Both the position numbers and the translations under genes were made by a program. Below, in pieces: positions 1 through 6,697 of a stretch of 9,882 nt of DNA. The notes beneath the pieces were generated by a model, which searched no databases, was not told where the DNA came from, and saw nothing but the letters and a program-made list of their open reading frames with translations. This DNA is from Clostridia bacterium (GTDB lineage: Bacteria; Bacillota; Clostridia; Christensenellales; Borkfalkiaceae), in contig JAGBYC010000122.1 of NCBI GenBank assembly GCA_017628935.1, positions 1 through 9,882 of the forward strand, given 5' to 3'. The stretch's first letter is position 1, and each line of letters opens with the position of its first letter.

Positions 1-791
1 AAATTAGCTTAACTAAAGTAGATACAGACCTTGAATATATGTCTGAAAACATCTTTAGCGAATATCAATTAACTTACGAAACTTGTAAAGATTTCCGCGA
101 CCAAGAATACGATATTTCAATGTCGCAACAAGAAATTTCTACACTTAAGCGTAAAATTAGCAACTTAGGTAACGTTAATCCTGGCGCTATTGAAGAATAT
201 AATGAACTTTCAGCGTCGTATCAAGAACTTTTATCTCAACGCGACGACTTAGTTAAGGCGCAAGAAGACTTACAAAAAGTTATTACTGACCTTACTAAAG
301 AAATGGCGCTTACCTTTGACGAGGGCTTTAAAACAATTAAATCTAACTTTAGCAAAATTTTCAAAGAATTGTTTGGTGGTGGCTCTGCCGACCTTGTTAT
401 TGAACCAAGTGAAACGGGTGACCCACTTGACGCAGGTATTGAAATTGTTGCCGAACCACCTGGAAAGAAACTTCAAAAAATTTCACTTTTATCTGGTGGT
501 GAAAAATCGCTTACGGCAATTGCAATTTTATTTGCTATTTTAAAACTTCGCCCAATGCCGTTCTGCGTGCTTGACGAAATTGAAGCAGCGCTTGACGACG
601 CTAACGTTGATAGATTTGCTAAATATTTAAGAAACTTCTCTAAAGAAACGCAATTTATTTGTATCACTCACAAAAAGGTTACAATGGAAAATGCCGACGG
701 TTTATTCGGTGTTACAATGCCAGAAAAGGGTGTATCAAGTATCGTTTCAGTTAAACTTTCAGACGTTGCCGAAATGGGAGAACTTAACTAA
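1..791 (+). CDS. smc: Chromosome partition protein Smc, C-terminal part (5' end outside window)
   Basis: Smc is the ATPase subunit of the bacterial condensin complex with ScpA and ScpB; it compacts and segregates the chromosome. The open frame enters from the window start (first full codon at base 3), so about 262 C-terminal residues are visible. Counting from the Met at base 39, the end of the coiled coil lies at roughly 25-95 and the C-terminal head follows. In it are the ABC signature LSGGEKSLTA (151-160), Walker B with catalytic Glu in FCVLDEIEAALDDANV (175-190), and the switch His in ITHKKVTM (209-216). Bacterial Smc usually has THRKGTM there, so the Arg and Gly are changed, which probably has little effect. 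The stop TAA overlaps the ftsY ATG by one base. This smc-ftsY junction is common in Firmicutes and supports cotranscription. Identity is near certain. Confidence 0.96.
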   Translation, partial: ISLTKVDTDLEYMSENIFSEYQLTYETCKDFRDQEYDISMSQQEISTLKRKISNLGNVNPGAIEEYNELSASYQELLSQRDDLVKAQEDLQKVITDLTKEMALTFDEGFKTIKSNFSKIFKELFGGGSADLVIEPSETGDPLDAGIEIVAEPPGKKLQKISLLSGGEKSLTAIAILFAILKLRPMPFCVLDEIEAALDDANVDRFAKYLRNFSKETQFICITHKKVTMENADGLFGVTMPEKGVSSIVSVKLSDVAEMGELN

Positions 792-1687
792 TGGGCTTTT
801 TTTCAAAATTAGCGTCATCGCTTAAAAAAACTAAAGATAAAATTGCCGATACTTTTGCGCGCGTTTTTTCTATCGATAGAATAGGCGAAGAGTTTTACGA
901 CTAACTTACCGACGCTTTAATTTATTCCGACATAGCAGTTAACACTGCTATGGATATAGTAGACGAACTTCGTGAAGAAATGATTGAAGGTAGCGTTAAA
1001 GATAAAAATTTCGTTGTAGAAAAGTTAAAATCAATTTTAATTTCTAAGGCTGAAAACGCTGACGATTTACAAATTGATAGCCCTGCAGTAATTATGGTTG
1101 TAGGTGTAAACGGCGTTGGAAAAACTACAACTATAGGTAAACTTGCCAAGTATTTTTCAAATCAAAACAAGTCGGTTACCGTGGTTGCAGGCGATACCTT
1201 CCGTGCCGCTGCAAGCGAACAACTTTCAGTGTGGGCTGATAGGGCAAACGTAAGAATTATTAAACACGCCGAAGGTGCAGACCCGTCGGCAGTAGTTTAT
1301 GATGCTATTATGTCGGCTAAAGCAAAAAATACTGACGTTTTAATAGTTGATACTGCTGGTAGATTGCACGTTAAGGCTAATTTAATGGAAGAACTTAAAA
1401 AAACGGCGCGTGTCGTTTCAAGAGAGTTTCCTACTGCAAACTTTTATAAACTTATAGTGCTTGATGCCACTACTGGTCAAAACGCTATGCAACAAGTAGA
1501 GTTTTTTGACGACGCTATTACGCTTGACGGTATAGTTTTAACTAAACTTGACGGAACGGCAAAAGGTGGCTTTGTTATTTCACTTATCGACGAATACGGA
1601 ATTCCCGTTTCATTCGTTGGCGTAGGCGAAAAGATAGACGATTTAGAAGAATTTAACGCAAAGGAATTTGTTTCATCAATTTTTTAA
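791..1687 (+). CDS. ftsY: Signal recognition particle receptor FtsY, interrupted by in-frame TAA at codon 38
   Basis: FtsY is the membrane-associated SRP receptor GTPase that pairs with Ffh to deliver nascent membrane proteins to SecYEG. The natural start is the ATG at 791, overlapping the smc stop; it gives an amphipathic Lys-rich N-terminus (MGFFSKLASSLKKTKDK). After EEFYD the frame meets TAA at 902-904, then resumes without shift as LTDALIYSDIAVNTAMDIVD, clearly the second N-domain helix. The stop falls where Bacillus FtsY has a Glu (FFEELEE). The next usable start is the ATG at 950, leaving 245 aa with N-domain helices 1-2 missing. The G domain is complete; numbered from the 950 Met it shows GVNGVGKT (52-59), GDTFRAAA (81-88), DTAGR (134-138) and TKLDGTAKGG (198-207). 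The intact length would be 298 codons, normal for a short FtsY. A GAA-to-TAA change, a sequencing error, readthrough or internal re-initiation are all possible. Because ftsY is normally essential and the rest is undamaged, I list it as a CDS rather than a dead gene. Confidence 0.9.
902..904 (+). other. In-frame TAA within ftsY
   Basis: The codon follows GAC at 899-901 and is followed by CTT, a context with C after the stop. Reading frames before and after it are the same (791 and 950 differ by 159 bases), so this is a substitution-type nonsense, not a frameshift. GAA, CAA or AAA would each need one base change to become TAA. Confidence 0.9.
931..952 (+). repeat. Perfect 9-bp inverted repeat ending on the internal ATG of ftsY
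   Basis: The arms CATAGCAGT (931-939) and ACTGCTATG (944-952) are exact reverse complements, separated by the four bases TAAC. The second arm ends with the ATG at 950-952, the only internal start codon close behind the ftsY nonsense codon. In mRNA the AUG would sit at the base of a 9-bp stem with a tetraloop. No Shine-Dalgarno sequence is visible before this ATG. The repeat also encodes the conserved N-domain residues, so it may be coincidental. Confidence 0.6.
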
Positions 1688-1752
1688 AGTGTTTTAAACT
1701 ACAAAACTTATATAAATAGATACGCGTGTGCGTAAAATTTAACAAAAATTTA

Positions 1753-1789
1753 AACTGTCAAGTAAAAATGCTTGACAGTTATTTTTTTA
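1753..1789 (+). terminator. Intrinsic terminator after ftsY
   Basis: Arms AACTGTCAAG (1753-1762) and CTTGACAGTT (1771-1780) form a 10-bp perfect stem with an 8-base loop, followed by ATTTTTTTA. It closes the smc-ftsY unit about 65 bases after the ftsY stop. The downstream arm contains the -35 hexamer of the next promoter. The interval 1688-1752 holds only a weak 5-bp hairpin (TACGC, 1721-1725, with GCGTA, 1730-1734). Confidence 0.85.
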
Positions 1790-1800
1790 TGTTGTATAAT
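1772..1800 (+). promoter_or_regulatory. Consensus SigA promoter for ylxM-ffh
   Basis: TTGACA at 1772-1777 and TATAAT at 1795-1800 both match the consensus fully and are spaced by exactly 17 bases. Transcription should begin near 1807, giving a leader of about 17 bases before the ylxM ATG at 1824, with a weak TTAGG ribosome binding site at 1812-1816. The -35 box lies inside the 3' arm of the preceding terminator and the spacer includes the terminator T-run. Confidence 0.9.
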
Positions 1801-1823
1801 TTCCTTGTAAATTAGGTAAAAGT

Positions 1824-2123
1824 ATGCAAAAAGACTTAAATTATTCTGAACTTTTTAATGAATATAAAACTCTTTTAACTGAAAATCAGGCTGAAATTTT
1901 TGAACTTTACTATTTTTGTGACCTTTCGTTAAGTGAAATTTCTGAAATGAAGGGTATTTCACGCCAAGGTGTTTCAGATGCTATTTCAAAAACGCGTGAA
2001 GCGTTACAAATTTACGAAGGCAAGTTAAAACTTTTACAAAAAAAGCGCAATTTAGTTAGCGCAGTTGAAAATTTAACTTTTGATGGTAAAAACGAACTTC
2101 TTAACCTTATAGGAGATATTTAA
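1824..2123 (+). CDS. ylxM: YlxM/p13 family SRP-associated helix-turn-helix protein
   Basis: This small (99 aa) UPF0122 family protein is encoded immediately before ffh in many Firmicutes and has been linked to SRP function. Its fold resembles region 4 of sigma factors. Residues about 34-62 form the helix-turn-helix: LSLSEISEMKGISRQGVSDA followed by ISKTREAL. The rest is a Lys-rich helical tail. Bacillus YlxM is about 110 aa, so length is normal. The gene has its own consensus promoter and short leader. Its stop shares one base with the ffh start (TAATG), indicating translational coupling. Whether it binds SRP RNA or DNA, or modulates Ffh GTPase, cannot be read from sequence. Assignment is firm from motif plus position. 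Confidence 0.92.
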   Translation: MQKDLNYSELFNEYKTLLTENQAEIFELYYFCDLSLSEISEMKGISRQGVSDAISKTREALQIYEGKLKLLQKKRNLVSAVENLTFDGKNELLNLIGDI

Positions 2124-3451
2124 TGGCAAACCTTTTTAGTGGTCTTAGCGAAAAATTAAATCACGTTTTTACAAAGCTTACCAAAAAGGGCACGCTTACT
2201 GAACTTGAAATTAAACAAGCAATGCGTGAAGTTCGTATCGCGTTACTTGAAGCCGACGTTAACTTATTAGTTGCTAAAGAGTTTGTTAATAAGGTTAGCG
2301 AAAAGGCAGTTGGACAAGAAGTTTTAAAAAGTTTAAGTCCTACTCAGCAAGTAATTAAAATTGTTAACGAAGAACTTACAGCGCTTATGGGTAGCACTAA
2401 CAGTAAGCTTAACGTTGCAGATAACCCACCAACAATTATTATGATGTGTGGTTTGCAAGGCGCTGGTAAAACAACCTTAACTGGCAAACTTGCTATGCAC
2501 CTTAAAAAGAACGGGCGTAAACCTTTAGTAGTTGGTTGCGACGTGTACCGTCCTGCTGCTATATCACAACTTAAAGTCGTAGCAAATCAAGCCGGCGTTG
2601 AAGTGTGGGAAGAAGGTCAATCTAACCCCGTTAAAATTGCTAAAAACGCTGTTGCGCACGCTAAAAAATACGGCTTTGATACCGTTATTTTAGATACGGC
2701 AGGTCGCTTGCATATTGATAGCGAACTTATGCAAGAACTTAAAAATATCGTTAAAGAAGTTAACCCTAACGAAATTTTACTTACCGTTGATAGTATGACT
2801 GGTCAAGACGCCGTTACCGTTGCTAAAACGTTTGATGAAAACTTAGCAATTACCGGCGTAGTTTTAACCAAGCTTGACGGTGATACTCGTGGTGGTGCGT
2901 GCTTATCGGTTAAAGCGGTTACCGGCAAACCTATTAAATTTGCAAGCGTAGGCGAAAAACTTGGCGATTTAGAGCCGTTTTACCCAGACCGTATGGCAAG
3001 ACGCATACTTGGTATGGGCGACGTAATTTCACTTATTGAAAAGGCGCAAGAAGCCGTTACCGAAGAAGATATGAAGGTAATGGAAAAGCGTATGCGTGAA
3101 AATTCCTTTACTTTAGAAGACTATCTTTCTCAGTTTGAAATGATGAAAAAGATGGGTGGCGCAAGTGAAATTTTAAATATGTTACCGGGTATGGGGCTTG
3201 GTGGTAAATTTAAAGGATTAAAAGCAGGCGACGTTGATGAAAGAAAGTTAGAGCGTACCAAAGCAATAATTTTATCAATGACTAAAAAAGAACGTAACGA
3301 CCCGTCGCTTTTAAACTTCTCACGTAAGCAACGAATTGCAAACGGTAGTGGAACAACAATTCAAGAAATAAACCAACTTTTAAAACAGTTTGAACAAACT
3401 AAACAACTTATGAAACAACTTAAGGGTGGCAAACGTCGTTTTCCGTTCTAA
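2123..3451 (+). CDS. ffh: Signal recognition particle protein Ffh
   Basis: Ffh is the GTPase and signal-sequence-binding subunit of cytosolic SRP; it binds the SRP RNA and docks with FtsY. At 442 aa it has standard length. The N domain covers about residues 1-95. The G domain follows with GLQGAGKT (110-117), DVYRPAA (140-146), DTAGRL (191-196) and TKLDGDTRGG (249-258). A Met-rich M domain runs from about 325, with the finger region MKKMGGASEILNMLPGMG (341-358) and the RNA-binding segment RKQRIANGSGT (401-411). The start is supported by AGGAG at 2111-2115, seven bases before the ATG, and by overlap with the ylxM stop. The protein is complete with no unusual residues, in contrast to its interrupted partner ftsY upstream. 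Confidence 0.98.
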   Translation: MANLFSGLSEKLNHVFTKLTKKGTLTELEIKQAMREVRIALLEADVNLLVAKEFVNKVSEKAVGQEVLKSLSPTQQVIKIVNEELTALMGSTNSKLNVADNPPTIIMMCGLQGAGKTTLTGKLAMHLKKNGRKPLVVGCDVYRPAAISQLKVVANQAGVEVWEEGQSNPVKIAKNAVAHAKKYGFDTVILDTAGRLHIDSELMQELKNIVKEVNPNEILLTVDSMTGQDAVTVAKTFDENLAITGVVLTKLDGDTRGGACLSVKAVTGKPIKFASVGEKLGDLEPFYPDRMARRILGMGDVISLIEKAQEAVTEEDMKVMEKRMRENSFTLEDYLSQFEMMKKMGGASEILNMLPGMGLGGKFKGLKAGDVDERKLERTKAIILSMTKKERNDPSLLNFSRKQRIANGSGTTIQEINQLLKQFEQTKQLMKQLKGGKRRFPF

Positions 3452-3501
3452 GTTAAAATAAAAAAATAAAAAATAATTATAAATTATCGGAGGATAAAAA
3501 A

Positions 3502-3798
3502 ATGGCAGTTAAAATGAGATTAACAAGACTTGGTGATAAAGGTAACGCTTTATACAGAATAGTAGTAGTAGACGCACGCGTTGCACGTGACGGCGCTTAT
3601 ATTGACAAAATTGGTCACTATAACCCTAACACAGACCCTGCAACAGTTGTTGTAGACGTTGAAAAAGCAAAAAAATGGATTGCTAACGGCGTTCAACCTA
3701 CTGAAACAGTTAAAAATATTCTTGTTAAAGCAGGCGTTATTGAAAAACCTACTAAACTTTCGCCTTCTAAAACTAACCCTAAAAACAAAAAGAAATAA
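3502..3798 (+). CDS. rpsP: 30S ribosomal protein bS16
   Basis: bS16 binds 16S rRNA early in 30S assembly and stabilises the platform and body. The 98-aa product shows the family pattern: MRLTRLGDKGNALYRIVVVD (residues 5-24), the ARDGAYIDKIGHYNPNTDP segment (28-46), then KAKKWIANGVQPTETVKNIL. It is slightly longer than the usual 80-90 aa because of a Lys/Asn/Ser-rich tail after about residue 83. Start choice is secured by GGAGG at 3489-3493, eight bases before the ATG, the clearest ribosome binding site in this part of the run. It follows ffh by 50 AT-rich bases with no clear terminator or promoter, so it is probably cotranscribed from the ylxM promoter. rpsP-khpA-rimM-trmD is a conserved block. 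Confidence 0.97.
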   Translation: MAVKMRLTRLGDKGNALYRIVVVDARVARDGAYIDKIGHYNPNTDPATVVVDVEKAKKWIANGVQPTETVKNILVKAGVIEKPTKLSPSKTNPKNKKK

Positions 3799-3817
3799 TT
3801 AAGGTAAGGTAAGTATA

Positions 3818-4063
3818 ATGCTTGAACTCATTAAATATATTGTAAGCCGTTTTGCCGAAAAACAAGACGAAGTGCAATACCTTGTTGAAGAAAACGGTGA
3901 CGTAGTTACAGTTACCGTTGTTCTTGATGAAAGCGATATGGGTAAAGTAATCGGTCGTCAAGGCAAACTTGCTAAAGCGCTTAGAACTATCGTTCGCTCT
4001 GCAAGTGCTAAGGAAAACAAAAAGTACAATATTGAAATTAAGGAAAAGGGAGAAATTGCATAA
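3818..4063 (+). CDS. khpA: KH-domain RNA-binding protein KhpA (YlqC family)
   Basis: KhpA is a single KH-domain protein that in Gram-positive bacteria partners with KhpB (EloR/Jag) and affects cell-elongation and mRNA-level control. The 81-aa product is of typical size. The KH signature GRQG (GxxG loop, residues 46-49) lies in MGKVIGRQGKLAKALRTIVR (41-60), preceded by a beta strand VVTVTVVLDESD. Position between rpsP and rimM matches Bacillus ylqC. The start is preceded only by a weak purine-rich repeat (AAGGTAAGGTAAG, 3801-3813). The final codons and stop lie in a hairpin that runs toward rimM. ylqD, present between khpA and rimM in Bacillus, is absent here. Confidence 0.95.
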   Translation: MLELIKYIVSRFAEKQDEVQYLVEENGDVVTVTVVLDESDMGKVIGRQGKLAKALRTIVRSASAKENKKYNIEIKEKGEIA

Positions 4064-4080
4064 ATTTCTCTCATATTTTT
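4048..4080 (+). terminator. Hairpin plus T-run at the khpA-rimM junction, possible attenuator
   Basis: GGGAGAAATT (4048-4057) pairs with AATTTCTCTC (4063-4072) as a 10-bp stem with one G-U pair and a 5-base loop. ATATTTTT follows, and the rimM ATG comes immediately after. The khpA stop spans the loop and the first base of the 3' arm. Shape matches an intrinsic terminator, but the stem is AT-rich and the T-run short, so partial termination or a translational role are as likely. The GGGAG in the 5' arm is the only purine-rich stretch before rimM. Confidence 0.45.
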
Positions 4081-4584
4081 ATGGAAAAACTTTTAATAGC
4101 CGAAACCTTAAAACCACAAGGTATTAAGGGCGAAGTAAAAATTAAGTTGTACGTTGACGGTTTTTTCGCTATAAAAGGCGTTAAAACCCTTTACGACGGC
4201 AACGGCAATACTTATAAAGTAAAAACTTTAAAAGACGCTACCGGTGGCTTTGCGTTTTTACTTATTGACGGTATCGACGATAGAAACGATGCCGAATTAT
4301 TGCGTGGAAAATTATTTTACGCTAACAAAAGTGATATAATTAAAGAAAAATCGGCGTTTTTTATAACCGACCTTATCGGTGTTAACGTTTATGCAGGCAA
4401 CGTTTTAGTGGGTGTAATTAGTGGCGTAACAAAATCAAACGTAGATATTTTTGAACTTGAAACTGAAAAGGGTAAATGTTATTTTCCTTTCTTAAACAAG
4501 CTTAACTACACCATTGATTTAAATGCTAAAATTATGCGCGTTGACGAAGTTGCTTTTAGTGAGGTGGCAGTTTATGAAAGTTGA
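4081..4584 (+). CDS. rimM: Ribosome maturation factor RimM
   Basis: RimM helps mature the 3' domain of the 30S subunit, binding uS19. The 167-aa protein has the usual two parts: an N-terminal RimM domain (about 1-85) with the hallmark GIKGEVK (14-20) and a C-terminal PRC-barrel (about 92-160) including YFPFLNKLNYTIDLN. Length is typical. The start fits family alignments, but the 20 bases before it (TAAATTTCTCTCATATTTTT) contain no Shine-Dalgarno sequence; the site is instead a hairpin and T-run. Re-initiation after the khpA stop 17 bases upstream would explain translation. The 3' end overlaps trmD by 11 bases. Confidence 0.95.
   Translation: MEKLLIAETLKPQGIKGEVKIKLYVDGFFAIKGVKTLYDGNGNTYKVKTLKDATGGFAFLLIDGIDDRNDAELLRGKLFYANKSDIIKEKSAFFITDLIGVNVYAGNVLVGVISGVTKSNVDIFELETEKGKCYFPFLNKLNYTIDLNAKIMRVDEVAFSEVAVYES
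4561..4567 (+). promoter_or_regulatory. Ribosome binding site fixing the trmD start
   Basis: GAGGTGG at 4561-4567 lies six bases before ATG 4574, inside the rimM coding end. It selects 4574 over an in-frame upstream ATG at 4523, which would add 17 residues unlike the TrmD family. Confidence 0.75.
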
Positions 4585-5239
4585 TATTTTAACACTTTTT
4601 CCTGAAATGTTTACCCCTCTTGAAGAAAGTATTATAGGTAGAGCGAAAGAGGCAGGTAAAATTGAAATTACCGTTCACGATATTCGCAACTACACTTTAA
4701 ATAAGCATAAAAAATGTGACGATTATCCTTTTGGTGGTGGGGCAGGTATGGTAATGACGCCACAACCTATCGCATCTGCAATTGAAGCGATTGACCCTGA
4801 ACACAAAGCGCATAGAATTTTCACTTCACCTAAAGGTGAAACTTTCAAACAGTCGTTTGTAAGTAGGCTTATTTCTTACGACTGGATTATTATTTTATGT
4901 GGACACTACGAAGGCGTTGACCAACGCGTTATCGACCTTTATATCGACGAAGAAATTTCTATTGGCGACTACGTTTTAACTGGTGGCGAACTTCCTGCAA
5001 TGGTTATAACAGACTGTTTAGCAAGGTATTGCGACGGGGTTATTAGCACTGATTCGCTTAGTGAAGAAAGTTTTTCGGCTGGGCTTTTAGAATACCCACA
5101 ATACACACGTCCACAAGAATTTAAAGGACTTAAAGTTCCTGACGTATTACTTTCAGGCAATCACGGCGAAGTAGATAAATGGCGATACGAAAAATCGCTT
5201 GAAATTACCAAGAAAAATCGCCCAGATTTATTAAAATAA
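4574..5239 (+). CDS. trmD: tRNA (guanine37-N1)-methyltransferase TrmD
   Basis: TrmD is a SPOUT-fold (trefoil knot) enzyme that transfers methyl from SAM to N1 of G37 in tRNAs reading CNN codons, preventing +1 frameshifting. The product from ATG 4574 is 221 aa, shorter than the usual 240-255 because the C-terminus ends at NRPDLLK. Motifs are MKVDILTLFPEMF (1-13), DDYPFGGGAGMVMTPQP (49-65), LCGHYEGVDQR (108-118), EISIGDYVLTGGELPAMV (127-144) and GLLEYPQYTRPQEFKGLKVP (170-189). Arg151 corresponds to E. coli Arg154. The E. coli general-base Asp169 (EDSF) is replaced by Glu165 here (EESF), and the preceding loop is one residue shorter; my recollection is that Glu occurs in other clostridial TrmDs. 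The start overlaps rimM and has its own ribosome binding site. Confidence 0.97.
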   Translation: MKVDILTLFPEMFTPLEESIIGRAKEAGKIEITVHDIRNYTLNKHKKCDDYPFGGGAGMVMTPQPIASAIEAIDPEHKAHRIFTSPKGETFKQSFVSRLISYDWIIILCGHYEGVDQRVIDLYIDEEISIGDYVLTGGELPAMVITDCLARYCDGVISTDSLSEESFSAGLLEYPQYTRPQEFKGLKVPDVLLSGNHGEVDKWRYEKSLEITKKNRPDLLK

Positions 5240-5241
5240 TT

Positions 5242-6072
5242 ATGTTTTTACAATGGTATCCTGGTCATATGACCAAAGCAATGCGAATGATGGAAAGCGA
5301 AGTAAAGCTCTGCGACGGCGTAATTTACGTTTTAGACGCAAGAGCCCCTTTCGCGTGCCTTAATAAAAAGTTATCGTCAATTTTTGGTAATCGCCCAGTA
5401 GTTTACCTTTTAAATAAGGCAGACTTAGTTAGCGCAAGCGACCTTAATAAAACGATATCAACTTTTACAAGTTGGGGCAAAACCGTCGTTTCTACCGTAG
5501 GAACGGGTACAAACTGTGCAAGCGTTGTTTATAACGCTATTTCAAAAGAACTTGCTCCTATCAAAGAAAAGTATGCTAAAAAGGGTATTAAAAAAGTGTT
5601 AAGAGTTATGGTTTGTGGTATTCCTAACACTGGTAAGTCTACCGTTATAAACTCGCTTTGTGGTAATAAGCGCGCTAAAACTGGCGACAAGGCAGGCGTT
5701 ACTAAAGATAAACAATGGCTTAAACTTAAAGACTTAGAACTTTTAGATACGCCAGGCACAACGCCACCAAGTTTTGAAAATCAAAAGCAAGCCGAATATT
5801 TGGCTTTTATAGGTAGTTTAAACGACGAAATTATCGATTTAATCGAACTTTCTACTGACTTAATTACTTATCTTAACGATAAGTATAACGGCGTAATTAC
5901 GGCGTTTTACGGCGTTGAAACAGAAAATAAATCAGCATACGAAATATTTACTGAAATTGGCGCAAAGCGTGGCTGTTTAATTAAGGGTGGCGACGTTGAC
6001 GAAGAACGCACTGCAAAAACTATTTTAAGTGATTTGCGTAAAGGTAAAATAGGTAAAATTTATTTTAACTAA
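5242..6072 (+). CDS. rbgA: Ribosome biogenesis GTPase RbgA (YlqF)
   Basis: RbgA acts late in 50S assembly, enabling incorporation of proteins such as uL16. It is a circularly permuted GTPase, and the permuted order is visible: G4 NKAD (58-61) comes before G1 GIPNTGKST (126-134), G2 Thr in AGVTKDK (151-157) and G3 DTPGT (169-173). The N-terminus WYPGHMTKAMRMM (5-17) is the family hallmark and contains the His implicated in GTP hydrolysis. The C-terminal helical RNA-binding domain covers about 185-276. At 276 aa it is normal in size. It starts two bases after the trmD stop with no Shine-Dalgarno sequence. In Bacillus rplS separates trmD from this gene; here rplS has moved. Confidence 0.96.
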   Translation: MFLQWYPGHMTKAMRMMESEVKLCDGVIYVLDARAPFACLNKKLSSIFGNRPVVYLLNKADLVSASDLNKTISTFTSWGKTVVSTVGTGTNCASVVYNAISKELAPIKEKYAKKGIKKVLRVMVCGIPNTGKSTVINSLCGNKRAKTGDKAGVTKDKQWLKLKDLELLDTPGTTPPSFENQKQAEYLAFIGSLNDEIIDLIELSTDLITYLNDKYNGVITAFYGVETENKSAYEIFTEIGAKRGCLIKGGDVDEERTAKTILSDLRKGKIGKIYFN

Positions 6073-6073
6073 T

Positions 6074-6697
6074 ATGGAAAAAGTAATTGTAGATAAACTT
6101 GAATATGAAAAAAAATACCTTCAAAACGGGTATAAATATATTGCTGGCGTTGACGAAGTTGGGCGTGGTCCACTTGCAGGTCCAGTAGTTTGCGCGTCAG
6201 TTATAATGCCACTTGACGATTTAATCGTAGGTATTGACGATAGCAAAAAACTTTCTAAAAAAAAGCGTGAAAAATTGTACGATGAAATTATAAATAAAGC
6301 AATTTCATATAAAATTTGCCGTGTTGAACCAAGCGAAATTGACGAGATTAACATTTTGCAAGCAACTAAAAAGTGTATGAAAGAGTGCATTGAAACTATG
6401 TCGGTTACACCTGAAATAGTGCTTGTTGATGCAGTTAAGTTAGATACGCATATTAACTGCGAACCTATTATTAAAGGTGATTTTAAAAGTTATTCGATAG
6501 GTGCGGCGTCAATTTTAGCAAAAGTATACCGTGATAAAATTATGGAAGATTACGCTAAACAATTCGTTGGATACGGGTTTGAGCGTAATAGTGGCTACGG
6601 AACTAAAGAACATATTGAAAAAATTAAGGAGGTTGGTCCGTGTTCGATTCACCGAAAAACTTTTATAAAAAACTTTTGGGAAGTAAAGGAGAATTAA
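6074..6697 (+). CDS. rnhB: Ribonuclease HII
   Basis: RNase HII removes ribonucleotides misincorporated in DNA and degrades RNA in RNA-DNA hybrids, using two metals. The 207-aa protein has the four conserved acidic residues: Asp27 and Glu28 in GVDEVGRGPLAGP (25-37), Asp119 in VLVDAVKLD (116-124) and Asp154 in ASILAKVYRD (145-154). IDDSKKLSKKKRE (54-66) and the C-terminal GYGTKEHIEKI/GPCSIHRKTF segments complete the family pattern. It starts one base after the rbgA stop, with no proper ribosome binding site; AGGTAAAA repeats lie too far upstream. Its last 58 bases overlap the start of the yraN family gene. Order rbgA-rnhB-yraN is conserved in Firmicutes. Confidence 0.97.
   Translation: MEKVIVDKLEYEKKYLQNGYKYIAGVDEVGRGPLAGPVVCASVIMPLDDLIVGIDDSKKLSKKKREKLYDEIINKAISYKICRVEPSEIDEINILQATKKCMKECIETMSVTPEIVLVDAVKLDTHINCEPIIKGDFKSYSIGAASILAKVYRDKIMEDYAKQFVGYGFERNSGYGTKEHIEKIKEVGPCSIHRKTFIKNFWEVKEN
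6626..6632 (+). promoter_or_regulatory. Strong ribosome binding site fixing the yraN GTG start
   Basis: AAGGAGG at 6626-6632 sits seven bases before GTG 6640, inside rnhB. It is the fullest Shine-Dalgarno match in the window and decides in favour of a GTG start overlapping rnhB by 58 bases. Confidence 0.8.

Noticed and set aside
791..1687. Reassignment of TAA as a sense codon to explain the ftsY interruption
   Set aside because: Nearly every other gene here (smc, ylxM, ffh, rpsP, khpA, trmD, rbgA, rnhB, the yraN family gene, the methyltransferase, thiT) ends at a TAA exactly where the family should end; rimM and rplS end at TGA. TAA is clearly used as stop.
1721..1734. TACGC/GCGTA hairpin after ftsY
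   Set aside because: Five base pairs and no T-run; too weak to count as a terminator when a strong one follows at 1753.
3814..3819. TATAAT just at the khpA start as a promoter
   Set aside because: It overlaps the ATG itself and there is no -35 hexamer about 17 bases upstream; a transcript would start within the gene.
4523..4573. Longer TrmD starting at ATG 4523
   Set aside because: The extra 17 residues do not resemble TrmD, whose N-terminus is M-K-(V/I)-D-x-L-T-L-F-P; GAGGTGG at 4561-4567 supports the 4574 start.
4825..4840. TTCACC/GGTGAA hairpin within trmD
   Set aside because: Only 6 bp, with no T-run, and it encodes the ordinary SPKGE segment of TrmD; expected by chance.
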